This document shows positions 8,698-16,305 of a DNA stretch of 64,000 nt, in pieces. The stretch comes from Pyrinomonadaceae bacterium. Lineage in GTDB: Bacteria; Acidobacteriota; Blastocatellia; Pyrinomonadales; Pyrinomonadaceae. Positions within the stretch are counted from its first letter, which is position 1. Every line of letters starts with the position of its first letter. The DNA lies in the NCBI GenBank assembly GCA_026129865.1, contig JAHCHG010000003.1, positions 248,001-312,000 on the forward strand, given 5' to 3'. The notes under the pieces were generated by a model. That model was not told the DNA's origin. It was given only the letters and a program-made list of their open reading frames with translations, and made no database searches. A program made the translations under genes and the position numbers.

Positions 8698-9966
8698 TTA
8701 CTGTTTCGCGTCAATCAGCAAATTCATCAATTCAACCGCGCCGATCTTGCCTTTTTTCTCGATAAACTCGCGCGGCGTATTGTCGCCGATCTCGAAAACT
8801 ATCGCTTCCATCCCGTGCGCTTTCAGAAAATAATTTCGGGAAACCATCGTCGGTTCAAGTCGTTTGTTCGCCTGAATTTTCGGTTTGTAGTTTGGAATTG
8901 CCTTTTGAATATTGTCCAGCCAATTCCATACGAGATCAGGCATACTGCCCGAAATCCCGCGCTCCATCGGGTAATAAATGTCATTCCATGTCGAATGAAA
9001 ATCGATGCCGAAATAAAATTTTCCGCCCGTTTCCGCTTCTTTCTTTTTTAAAAATTCTCTGACGGCGGTCGTCTCCGGCTGATTGAACATCGCCCAATCG
9101 CGGTTCAGATCGATGCCGCCGGCGTTGTGCCGCCAATGCCCGTTGTCCACGCCGTCCGGATTCATCAGCGGAACGACGTAAACCGTCCAATCTTTGCGGA
9201 ATTCTTTCGCAAGTTTTGAATCGCCCGCGATCTCTTCGACAAACGCCTGCATCGCGAAATAGCCGGTAACTTCCGGCGGATGCTGGCGCGAGATGACGAG
9301 CATCATCTTTTTCGCCTGCGGATCGCCGATGGTCATCATGCGCAGCGGACGACCTTCCGTGCTTTTGCCGATCTCAGCTATCTGCAAATTTCGTTTTTTC
9401 GCCAGATCGTCCATCCAGGCGAATACCTTCGCAGAATTTTCAAGTTCCTGCGCGGAAATCCAGAGCGGTTTGCTATCGACCGTAAGTTGCAAAACCGCGC
9501 GTTTCGGACGCGATTCCGGTCCTGAAGTTCCGGTTCCTTTTTCTTCTTCGGTTATAAATTTCTCGTCGAGCGGATGCCAGCGCACGCCGTCGCGGCTGAT
9601 CTGCGGAGAATAGCGATGTTTTGCTTCTTCCGGGTAAACGAGTTTGACGGAGATCTCTTTTTTTTTGATCGATCGCACACGAAACGCATACCACGGGCTC
9701 ATATTTACGGGCGCATTTTCGGGCGTGATCGTGATCGTATAGCTGTCTTTTCCGGTCCTTTCGATCTGCGTCAGACGCGCGCCGTCAAACTCGTTCGAAA
9801 AGAAGACTCCGTCCTCAAAAAACGAATACTTGCCTTTCTGCTGCCGTTCGATCGGGCGCGATGTCGTATCGACGAGCCTGACCGCTTCCGGCGCTTGTTC
9901 CGCCTGCTGTGCCAACGCAGAAACTGCAAAACCGGCGAGAAGAATAACGGATAAAAGTTTTTTCAT
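8698..9966 (-). CDS. Exported M14-family zinc carboxypeptidase
   Basis: 422 aa with a clear signal peptide (MKKLLSVILLAGFAVSALA). An N-terminal beta domain (about 25-165) precedes the metallopeptidase domain. The zinc ligands are visible: H229 and E232 in RQHPPEVTG, and H324 in DFHST. The substrate-binding GGIDLNRDW (283-291) and a late catalytic glutamate in VFEIGDN are present. This arrangement is that of the cytosolic-carboxypeptidase-like subfamily of M14, here exported. It likely trims C-terminal residues from peptides in the periplasm or outside the cell. Confidence 0.9.
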   Translation of the reverse strand: MKKLLSVILLAGFAVSALAQQAEQAPEAVRLVDTTSRPIERQQKGKYSFFEDGVFFSNEFDGARLTQIERTGKDSYTITITPENAPVNMSPWYAFRVRSIKKKEISVKLVYPEEAKHRYSPQISRDGVRWHPLDEKFITEEEKGTGTSGPESRPKRAVLQLTVDSKPLWISAQELENSAKVFAWMDDLAKKRNLQIAEIGKSTEGRPLRMMTIGDPQAKKMMLVISRQHPPEVTGYFAMQAFVEEIAGDSKLAKEFRKDWTVYVVPLMNPDGVDNGHWRHNAGGIDLNRDWAMFNQPETTAVREFLKKKEAETGGKFYFGIDFHSTWNDIYYPMERGISGSMPDLVWNWLDNIQKAIPNYKPKIQANKRLEPTMVSRNYFLKAHGMEAIVFEIGDNTPREFIEKKGKIGAVELMNLLIDAKQ

Positions 9967-9977
9967 TTTGTATTAAT

Positions 9978-10562
9978 TCAATGTTCGTCGTCGCTAAAAT
10001 CTACTTTGTCGTAAATTTCGGAAAGCAAAATGCGGCATTCGATGGAGGAAAATTCAATTTCAGAGTGAATTCCGACCGCTTCGGATAAAAGCCAAAAGCC
10101 GTCTCCGTGCCTGACATATTTCTCAACTCTCGCTTCATCTTGAGAAACCATAATGTATTCCTGCAAACTCTCGATACTTCGATAATGCTGAAATTTTTTG
10201 CCGCGATCATAAGACTCGGTGGTTTCGGAAAGTACTTCGATCAAAAGAATCGGATTTAACAGCGTATCGTGAACATCATCCTGAAACTGCGGGTCACCGC
10301 AGACGACGACCAGATCGGTATAAGTATAGAGTCCGGTTGCGGGAACAAAAACGCGCATATCTGCCGGATACGCTTCGCAATTTTTACTTTTCAATTTTTG
10401 CCGCAATTCACCGCCAATGTTCTAAGCGATGACATTATGATGTCGCTTTGCGCCCGACATCGCAAAAACTTCGCCGTCATAAAATTCGTGTCTTTCTTCC
10501 GAATTTCGTTCAAATTCGAGATATTCTTCTGCGGTTAATTTTGTTTTCAGAATCGCGCTCAT
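9978..10562 (-). pseudogene. Uma2-family endonuclease-like gene interrupted by an amber codon
   Basis: Reading leftward from ATG at 10562, an intact Uma2 (DUF820) N-terminus appears (LTAEEYLEFERNSEERHEF, YDGEVFAMSGA, HHNVIA), then TAG at 10424-10422 (codon 47), then the same frame continues with NIGGELRQKLK and the rest of the fold: the TDLVVVCGDPQ strand and the PILLIEVLSETTE core, which carry the D and E-x-(K/L) nuclease positions. A single nonsense change explains the break, since no frame shift is needed. A TTG at 10406 could still produce the C-terminal 142 residues. It sits directly downstream of a second, intact Uma2 gene. Confidence 0.8.
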
Positions 10563-10568
10563 AATTTT

Positions 10569-11204
10569 TCACCAAATTTCCGTTAAATCCAACATAAAAC
10601 CTTGCAAAACATCTTCACCCGATACAATTTTCGGATTTTCTAAAATTTCAACTTCGCCGCCCGCACGGTAGATATGAACTTTTTTATATTTCGGATCAAT
10701 CAGCCAACCGAGACGCGCGCCGTTTTCGATATATTCCGACATTTTATTTTGCGTGACTTTCAGACTTTCGGAAGCGGAGCGCAATTCTACAACAAAGTCG
10801 GGACTCAAATGCAAAAATCTTTCGCGCTGTTCGGCGGTAAATTTTTCGAGTCTTTCTGCTAAAACCCACGAAGCGTCCGGCGAAACAATCGCGCCGTTCG
10901 GCAATTTGAACCCAGTCGAGGAATCGTAAGTTTTGCCGCTTTTATCTTTTTTCGCCCAAAGTTTCAACTGAAAATTGATTTCCGAATTTCTTTCACCCGT
11001 ATTCGCACCCGTCGGCGGCATAATTATCACGTCTCCTTCTTTGGTCATCTCGATTCGCAGATCATCGTTTTGACGGCAGAAATCCCAGAATTCGTCATCG
11101 GTAAATTCAAACGGTTTATTGTTCTCCTCGAACTTGAAACGCAGCGTGCCGGAGTTATTAGGAATAAACATTTTGCTGTAACTTTTATCTGAAACTGTCT
11201 GCAT
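10569..11204 (-). CDS. Uma2-family restriction-endonuclease-like protein
   Basis: 211 aa. The PD-(D/E)xK-like Uma2 fold is recognisable: the DVIIMPPTGANTGERNSEIN region, SPDASWV with the metal-binding Asp, PDFVVELRSASESL with the E-x-R variant of the E-x-K site, and NGARLGWLIDPKYKKVHIYR. A good ribosome-binding site (GAGGAG) lies 7 bases before ATG 11204. Uma2 proteins are abundant in acidobacteria and cyanobacteria; their biological role is not established. The broken paralogue starts 7 bp after this gene ends. Confidence 0.85.
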   Translation of the reverse strand: MQTVSDKSYSKMFIPNNSGTLRFKFEENNKPFEFTDDEFWDFCRQNDDLRIEMTKEGDVIIMPPTGANTGERNSEINFQLKLWAKKDKSGKTYDSSTGFKLPNGAIVSPDASWVLAERLEKFTAEQRERFLHLSPDFVVELRSASESLKVTQNKMSEYIENGARLGWLIDPKYKKVHIYRAGGEVEILENPKIVSGEDVLQGFMLDLTEIW

Positions 11205-11223
11205 CGTCTTTCTCCTCTACAAT

Positions 11224-11263
11224 TTCGGCGGGCGATAATTTTGTTTTCGCCAGTCGCGCTCAT
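11224..11263 (-). pseudogene. Probable 5' fragment of another Uma2 gene
   Basis: Leftward from ATG 11263 the sequence opens ATGAGCGCGACTGGCGAAAA and closely matches the first 40 bases of the amber-interrupted Uma2 gene (which opens ATGAGCGCGATTCTGAAAAC), then diverges into the ribosome-binding region of the intact Uma2 gene. It may be the scar of an earlier Uma2 copy or of recombination between copies. Short match, so confidence is limited. Confidence 0.4.
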
Positions 11264-11334
11264 TTTCATGCTCCAATCCAACGCTTTGTTTCAACTATTT
11301 CATCAATTTTGTTTTTGAAATTACGTTCATAATT

Positions 11335-11865
11335 CTATTTTGTGCCTGTCCAACGAAAAGAATCAGTTATTACATTAATTCTTCTTTCCAAGCTGTAAAG
11401 TTTTTGTGGAGAAATTACATGATTTCGTTCTTCTTCCAAACATCCCAAATAATGTGTAATCTTTTTAGCTTTACCGTTTAATCTTAGCGAAGTTATTGCT
11501 GTTGGCGAATCTGTTACAACTATCGGGCAATTACCTTTGACATAGTTATCTTCTAAATCAAAGTAATCGGCTTTTTTAAATTCATTGATTAGTTCTCTAA
11601 TTTGTTTGTCGCTTAATTTATCTTCAAATTTTCCTAATTTCTCGACGTTTGCAACTCCTTCATATTTGATTGTTCCGTCAGCTTCAATTTTAAGATTATA
11701 AACCCAACAACTTCCTTTGCATTCAGTTTGTTCATAAGTAATTTCCAAATCCTTTGGAATTGTTGAGTCTTTTGGAAAAATATCAGAAGTTACGGAATTT
11801 TTTTGACAAGCAAAGCTCAGCAATAAACTCATTAGAATTATAAAATGTTTGAATTTCTGCATCAT
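11335..11865 (-). CDS. Lipoprotein, DUF6438-like
   Basis: 176 aa starting MMQKFKHFIILMSLLLSFAC; LSFAC is a lipobox, so the mature protein should be acylated at that cysteine and membrane-anchored. The mature part (TECKGSCWVYNLKIEADGTI, KADYFDLEDNY, VTDSPTAITSLRLNG) follows the pattern of the DUF6438 family: a CxGxC-x-Y strand, then DG, then a tD-sP segment. An ATG 20 codons earlier would place polar residues ahead of the signal and overlap mqnE more deeply. The gene starts within 5 bp of the mqnE stop and is AT-rich. Function unknown. Confidence 0.65.
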   Translation of the reverse strand: MMQKFKHFIILMSLLLSFACQKNSVTSDIFPKDSTIPKDLEITYEQTECKGSCWVYNLKIEADGTIKYEGVANVEKLGKFEDKLSDKQIRELINEFKKADYFDLEDNYVKGNCPIVVTDSPTAITSLRLNGKAKKITHYLGCLEEERNHVISPQKLYSLERRINVITDSFRWTGTK

Positions 11866-11869
11866 AAAT

Positions 11870-12970
11870 CTAAGCCGCGACTTTTTCCACTCTATTATAA
11901 ACCGTATCGCGTTCGATCGCTTCAAAGCCGGCGTTTTCGATCATGGTGATTATTTCCTGTTTGGTCATTTTTACTTCTCCTTCTTCGGCGTAAGAGTGCG
12001 TCAATTCGCCGCCGTCGGTGATCGTGCCGTCGAGGTCGTTTGCGCCGAAATGGAGCGCGGTTTGCGCTACGTGTTTGCCGAGCATCACCCAATACGCTTT
12101 GATATGGTCGAAGTTGTCAATGATCAGGCGCGACACGGCAATCGTCTTCAAATTATCAATCGCGTCCGGTCCCGGAAGCGACGAAAGCGCAGTTCCCGGC
12201 GGATAAAACGCGAGCGGGATAAAGCATTGGAAACCGCCGGTTTTGTCCTGCTGCTCGCGCAATTTCACAAAATGGTCAACGCGGTCTTCGATTGATTCGA
12301 GATGCCCGTAAAGCATCGTCGCGTTTGTTTTCAAGCCCGCTTTGTGAACTTTTCCGGCGAGTTCGAGCCAGCGCGCGCCGTCGCATTTGTGGTCGCAGAT
12401 GCGCGAGCGCGTCGGTTCGGCGAAAATCTCCGCGCCGCCGCCCGGACACGAATCCATTCCGGCGGCTTTCAGCCGTTCGATCACTTCTTCGTCCGACATT
12501 TTGTAAAAACGCGCAAAGAAATCGAGTTCTACCATCGTCAACGCCTTCAAATGAAGGCGGGGAAATTCCCTTTTGAGCGAAGAAAACAGATCGGTGTAAT
12601 ACTCAAACGGCAATTTCGAATTCAAACCGCCGACAATATGCAGTTCGGTCGCGCCTTCCGCAACGGCGTTTCGCGCAATCTCGATGCCTTCGTCAATCGA
12701 ATGCGTGTAAGCGTCTTCCTGTCTGGCGCGGCGATAAAACCCGCAAAATTTGCAGTCCGCCACACAGATATTCGTATGATTAAAATGCCGGTTGACATTA
12801 TAATAAGTCGTCCGTCCGTGCTTCCTGCGTCTTACGGAATCCGCCAGTTTCCCAAGCGCGTTCAGATCGTGGGTGTTATATAATTCAACGCCTTCATCAA
12901 AGGTCAAACGCTCGTTTGCTCCTATTTTTTCGGCGATTTTGTTTAAGTTTGTATCGAATGAAAATTGCAT
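11870..12970 (-). CDS. mqnE: Aminofutalosine synthase (radical SAM, menaquinone futalosine pathway)
   Basis: 366-aa radical SAM enzyme that joins the chorismate-derived enolpyruvyl benzoate to S-adenosylmethionine to give aminodeoxyfutalosine. The 4Fe-4S ligands are C69, C73 and C76 (CVADCKFC). The family signatures [29 protein letters not shown] and AYWVMLGK are all present. It fits with the UbiA-type prenyltransferase at 21.3-22.1 kb, which could be the pathway's MqnP. The gene is intact, but its first 48 codons occur again at 14740-14885. Confidence 0.93.
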   Translation of the reverse strand: MQFSFDTNLNKIAEKIGANERLTFDEGVELYNTHDLNALGKLADSVRRRKHGRTTYYNVNRHFNHTNICVADCKFCGFYRRARQEDAYTHSIDEGIEIARNAVAEGATELHIVGGLNSKLPFEYYTDLFSSLKREFPRLHLKALTMVELDFFARFYKMSDEEVIERLKAAGMDSCPGGGAEIFAEPTRSRICDHKCDGARWLELAGKVHKAGLKTNATMLYGHLESIEDRVDHFVKLREQQDKTGGFQCFIPLAFYPPGTALSSLPGPDAIDNLKTIAVSRLIIDNFDHIKAYWVMLGKHVAQTALHFGANDLDGTITDGGELTHSYAEEGEVKMTKQEIITMIENAGFEAIERDTVYNRVEKVAA

Positions 12971-12973
12971 AAA

Positions 12974-13693
12974 TTATTTTTGTTCGATGAAAAATTTTTC
13001 TTCTAAATTATTCGGAATAGTATATTCGATTGACATCAAATCGCCGTGCCGACGGTTATCCTTTTCTTCAAAAGTCGAGTAATTTTCCTTATCAAAAATA
13101 TTATATTTTAAGCCGTATGAATCCGTATAAACATCGGTTGAAATACTTGCGGCGTTGCCGGAAAAATCATGTCCGAAGGATATGCTCTGACCTTTATAAA
13201 ATTCATCGGGAAATTTAACTTCCGTAAAAGAAATTCTGTTTCTAGGAACAAGTTTTACGGAATAAATTTTATTTACAGACTGCGGTTCGGCAATTAATTT
13301 TTTCTTTATTCCGTTTTCCGTAATTTCCTTTGAAATGTCTTTAAAGTATGTAACAACTACTGTCCAGGTATCATCATATACGCAAATGTCTTCACAATCC
13401 TTGCCAAAGATTTCCTTTACATTATTCTTTGTGGAAATTCCGAGTTTTAATCCTCTAAGTTTTCCCTCATTAAAGAATTTATAACCTTCCAACTCGTTAG
13501 GCGTTGAAAATCCGAGTTCTAAGTTTTTAATCTTTTTTGGTCTTAATCCTAATAACTCACTAAATTCTGCTCCTTTTTCGAGCGGATCAATAACCTCTTT
13601 CGTGATTCTGGGATCGACTTGTTCCTGTGCCGAAACACAACCTACAAAAATCAAGAGAAAAATAAAAGTGATGAAAATTTTTGCTCGATTCAT
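12974..13693 (-). CDS. Exported protein of unknown function
   Basis: 239 aa with signal peptide MNRAKIFITFIFLLIFVGCV followed by SAQ. The mature part is rich in charged residues and beta-strand-like segments (KLRGLKLGISTKNNVKEIFG, DDTWTVVVTYFK). It has two closely spaced cysteines (DCEDIC). No domain recognised. It lies 3 bp upstream of mqnE on the same strand. The signal peptide is nearly identical to that of the gene at 14900-15427, which in turn precedes the mqnE fragment, so both belong to a duplicated arrangement. AT-rich. Confidence 0.7.
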   Translation of the reverse strand: MNRAKIFITFIFLLIFVGCVSAQEQVDPRITKEVIDPLEKGAEFSELLGLRPKKIKNLELGFSTPNELEGYKFFNEGKLRGLKLGISTKNNVKEIFGKDCEDICVYDDTWTVVVTYFKDISKEITENGIKKKLIAEPQSVNKIYSVKLVPRNRISFTEVKFPDEFYKGQSISFGHDFSGNAASISTDVYTDSYGLKYNIFDKENYSTFEEKDNRRHGDLMSIEYTIPNNLEEKFFIEQK

Positions 13694-13821
13694 AAAATTC
13701 TTCTCAAATTAAGATTCAGTAACTCAGGCTTTTGAAATCATTCCAAAATTATCCAATAAAAATTCGACAACTTTTGTGCTATTATTTTATCAAATCAGCC
13801 GGTCGAACGAGCGCGAACATT

Positions 13822-14058
13822 ATGCAAAACATCGAATATCTGAAAGACCAAAATGCCGTTCTCGTTCCCGTCGAGCAGTGGGAAAAACTGCAAAATGAAC
13901 TCGCCACACTCAAAAAGCGCGTCAAAAAAGCAGACGTTCTTATCGATTTCAAAAGCTCGCTGACAAATCTGAAAAAGGATTTGCAAAACGAAAATTACGA
14001 TTCGCAAACGGAAATTTCCGCCGATGATTTTTTAGCCGAACTCAAAAACGCCGAATAA
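13822..14058 (+). CDS. Small antitoxin-like protein of a RelBE-type pair
   Basis: 78 aa, starting MQNIEYLKDQNAVLVPVEQW. The N-terminus resembles the Phd/YefM- or RelB-like antitoxins that open with a beta strand and a PVEQWEKLQ helix; the C-terminus is acidic and helical (DFLAELKNAE), as expected of a toxin-wrapping tail. The reading frame is intact, but the toxin frame immediately downstream is destroyed. Upstream in-frame ATG 13732 is less likely because it adds an unrelated N-terminus. Confidence 0.6.
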   Translation: MQNIEYLKDQNAVLVPVEQWEKLQNELATLKKRVKKADVLIDFKSSLTNLKKDLQNENYDSQTEISADDFLAELKNAE

Positions 14059-14384
14059 AATCGTTGTTCGCCCAACCTTTCAAAAACAGGCAAAACGACT
14101 CGCCAAACGCTACAAATCTTTCCCTCAGGATTTACAAAACTCGTCCGCGAACTCAAAGAAAACGCCGCGCTAGGAACTTCGCTAGGCGGCAATGTCTATA
14201 AATTCGCCTCGCCATTACGAGCAAAAATAAAGGCAAAAGCGGCGGCGCGCGTGTTATTTCATACTTTTATCAAACAGCCGAAACCATTTATCTATTATCA
14301 ATCTACGACAAATCCGAAACCGAAAACATCACGGATGCCGAACTCAAAGAATTAATTAAAGAAGTCGAAGAAGATATTAAATAA
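14059..14384 (+). pseudogene. Decayed RelE/ParE-like toxin gene
   Basis: Immediately after the antitoxin, three reading frames together spell a RelE-superfamily toxin: KIVVRPTFQKQAKRLAKRYK in one frame, TKLVRELKENAALGTSLGG plus NVYK in the next, IRLAITSKNKGKSGGARV in the next, and YFYQTAETIYLLSIYDKSE to the stop at 14384 after another shift. At least three indels are needed, at about 14131, 14200 and 14252. No ATG lies in the expected position at the antitoxin stop. The toxin cannot be made as it stands. Confidence 0.75.
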
Positions 14385-14471
14385 GTTTCAAATCTGTAAT
14401 AGACTCAAAATCTTTTCGATTCAGAGTAACGAGATACAGATCAAATCAATCAAAATCCGTAGGCTATTCAT
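14377..14471 (-). pseudogene. Remnant of a PIN-domain (VapC-like) toxin with internal deletion
   Basis: Leftward ATG 14471 overlaps the stop of the antitoxin-like frame. It reads MNSLRILIDL, the first beta strand of a PIN domain with its first acidic residue, then jumps out of frame into DLYLVTLNRKDFESITDLKL and I before TAA at 14377, which is the C-terminal strand of PIN toxins. Roughly 100 central residues are missing. The join lies at the repeated string GATTTGATCTG, consistent with deletion between short direct repeats. Confidence 0.65.
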
Positions 14472-14702
14472 AATTGCGCGTCAAATTTTCTCTTAACCGC
14501 CCGGCTTCTCTGACAGATTTCCGAACGTCGGATTTGTCTTCAACCGAATCAACATATTCTCTCATTTTCCGCAGACGCAAATCGTCGGAAACCTCGTTTT
14601 TTTCATTTTCCAAAAGCGAATCAACAAGCGCGCGCACCTTTCGCAAATATTCTTTGAGAGTTGTTTTACTGTTTTTTCTATTTGTTCAATCGTAGCCTGC
14701 AT
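14464..14702 (-). pseudogene. Frameshifted antitoxin-like gene paired with the PIN remnant
   Basis: ATG 14702 gives MQATIEQIEKTVKQLSK; after a one-base loss in an A run near 14652 the neighbouring frame continues EYLRKVRALVDSLLENEKNE and on to the stop at 14464. The combined ~79-residue, highly charged helical protein looks like a small antitoxin. Its stop overlaps the start of the PIN remnant (ATGA-type overlap), the usual layout of a VapBC operon. Exact antitoxin family not recognised. Confidence 0.6.
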
Positions 14703-14717
14703 AATGTTTTCTCTACT

Positions 14718-14885
14718 TTAGGTTAATACAAAATCGGTTTTGCGCCGCACCGAATCCGCCAATTTCCCGAGCGCGTTCAAATCCAGCGTTTTATAAAGCG
14801 CGACGCCTTCATCAAAGGTCAAACGCTCATTAGCTTCAACCTTTTCGGCGATTTTGTTTAAGTTTGTATCGAATGAAAACTGCAT
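14718..14885 (-). pseudogene. Truncated second copy of mqnE (first 48 codons)
   Basis: Leftward ATG 14885 opens [20 protein letters not shown] and stays almost identical to mqnE up to ADSVRR (residue 48), then changes to KTDFVLT and stops at 14718. None of the radical SAM cysteines is included, so the product, if made, has no enzymatic function. It marks a partial duplication of the mqnE region. Confidence 0.85.
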
Positions 14886-14899
14886 AAATTTGGAAACTT

Positions 14900-15427
14900 T
14901 TACGAGGAAATTATTATTTTCTTGGACGAAATCATTTTCCATTTTACGTCTTTTTCAAATTCGTAAATGTAACCTTCTCCTGAAATCCATCTCGTATATT
15001 TCGATGAATTTTCAAAACGATAAATTTCGTCAATATATCTATCTAATGAAATTCTTACTTTCGAATCAACAATCTGAAAATTATTTAATTTAAAATAACA
15101 TTCACCATTATTTTTCTTAACTTTTTCACTGATTTGCGAGTATGACATAATCATAGAGCGATATGCTTTCATTTTCGGAATTAAGTTTTCGTCAATATCA
15201 GTCATTAAAAATACCACCTTTTTTTGATCAACAATTGGAGTAAGGCACTGATTGAACTGTGAACTGCCAATCAGTTTTTCAAACCCGTCAGCAAAAACCT
15301 GATCCAAAATTTCAGCTTTATCTTTGTCGTTCACCTTAAATTTCTCAATCTCTGATTTTTGCGCCGAAACGCAAACAGCAAAAGCCAGAAGAAAAATAAA
15401 CGCAGTGAAAATTTTTGCTCGATTCAT
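14900..15427 (-). CDS. Exported protein of unknown function
   Basis: 175 aa. Signal peptide MNRAKIFTAFIFLLAFAVCV then SAQ, almost the same as in the protein at 12974-13693, while the mature parts show no clear similarity. The mature portion has alternating charged and aromatic segments (RWISGEGYIYEFEKDVKWKM) that suggest a compact alpha/beta fold. It ends 14 bp before the mqnE fragment starts, mirroring the exported-gene/mqnE order of the intact copy. AT-rich; function unknown. Confidence 0.7.
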   Translation of the reverse strand: MNRAKIFTAFIFLLAFAVCVSAQKSEIEKFKVNDKDKAEILDQVFADGFEKLIGSSQFNQCLTPIVDQKKVVFLMTDIDENLIPKMKAYRSMIMSYSQISEKVKKNNGECYFKLNNFQIVDSKVRISLDRYIDEIYRFENSSKYTRWISGEGYIYEFEKDVKWKMISSKKIIISS

Positions 15428-15471
15428 AAAGAAGCTCCAAAAAACATTTTACGACGAAAAATCTAATCTCT

Positions 15472-16200
15472 TTAGTCTTTTAATGCAAAGTTCTCCGCAC
15501 TGTGCCATTCGTGTTCGATGTTTTCCATCAGCAGCGCGTGGTCGAATTTGATAGAGCCTTCGGGAAAAACTTTCCGGTCGTCGAAAAAGCCTGACTTCAA
15601 TGAGTTTATTGCAAAAGGTTCGACACGCCAATCGTCTATTTTGAGCGATATTCCTTCCAGGCTATCCTTCGTGCTGGAAGGAGAGAATCCCAAACTGCCG
15701 CATTCAAAGAAAGCGGATGCCTGCGAAAGCGTTGGAAAGATAGAATTTTTCGGAAAGCCGGCTCGACGCGATCCGGAAAATGCGACTTTCGTTTTCCCGT
15801 CCTCGGACTGCATAGAAAAGTCTATCGTGCCCTCTTTTTCTTCAACGTCAAATACAGCTCTATGATGCTCTCCGGAGAAAATTCGCCCGCCCGCAAGAGA
15901 ATTAAGAATCGAATCGGTGTCGCGGCGCGGAATGTAAACACCTTCTTTTACAACGCGGTTTTCGTCCCATTCGACCGCGAAACGGTGAGCGGCATTTTCG
16001 CTGGAAATACCGCAATCTAACGGCGAAAATCGGGGGCGAACCTGCTCAAGTCGGATTAGACAAATACCTGCGATCGCTTTTCCGCGAACAAGTTTCGGGC
16101 GAAATCCGGACGGCAGCAGCGACGAAACAATTGCTGGATCTGCACTGTAATTTATTAATATTCTTCGTTTTATTGTTCCTCTTAATACCGGTATTCGCAT
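15472..16200 (-). CDS. DUF2071 family protein
   Basis: 242 aa from MRIPVLRGTIKRRILINYSA. The N-terminal PVLRGTIKRRILINY, the PSGFRPKLVRGKAIAGICLIRL segment and the later VEPFAINSLKSGFFDD fit the DUF2071 (YqjF-like) family, which has an acetoacetate-decarboxylase-like beta fold. No enzymatic activity can be read from the sequence. The start was placed at 16200 because the 17 codons upstream have no family resemblance. Divergent from the amidohydrolase gene, with 105 bp between them holding both promoters. Confidence 0.7.
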   Translation of the reverse strand: MRIPVLRGTIKRRILINYSADPAIVSSLLPSGFRPKLVRGKAIAGICLIRLEQVRPRFSPLDCGISSENAAHRFAVEWDENRVVKEGVYIPRRDTDSILNSLAGGRIFSGEHHRAVFDVEEKEGTIDFSMQSEDGKTKVAFSGSRRAGFPKNSIFPTLSQASAFFECGSLGFSPSSTKDSLEGISLKIDDWRVEPFAINSLKSGFFDDRKVFPEGSIKFDHALLMENIEHEWHSAENFALKD

Positions 16201-16305
16201 TTGGACTCCTTTCAGACAGTAATTATCAAAGCAATCCAAATTCCACGGCAAAAATTGACGAAAAAGGCATTTCGGAATAAGTTTGTGATGATAATTCTTT
16301 GCAAT

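Noticed and set aside
10422..10424. TAG in the Uma2 gene as a recoded amino acid (pyrrolysine)
   Set aside because: No catalytic or conserved position is involved and no pyl genes or other in-frame TAG cases are seen; a nonsense mutation is simpler.
14059..14702. Frameshifts as pure sequencing error
   Set aside because: Several lesions are in homopolymers, so error is possible, but the clustering in about 650 bp plus a large internal deletion in the PIN gene, against few lesions in the other 60 kb, favours real decay.
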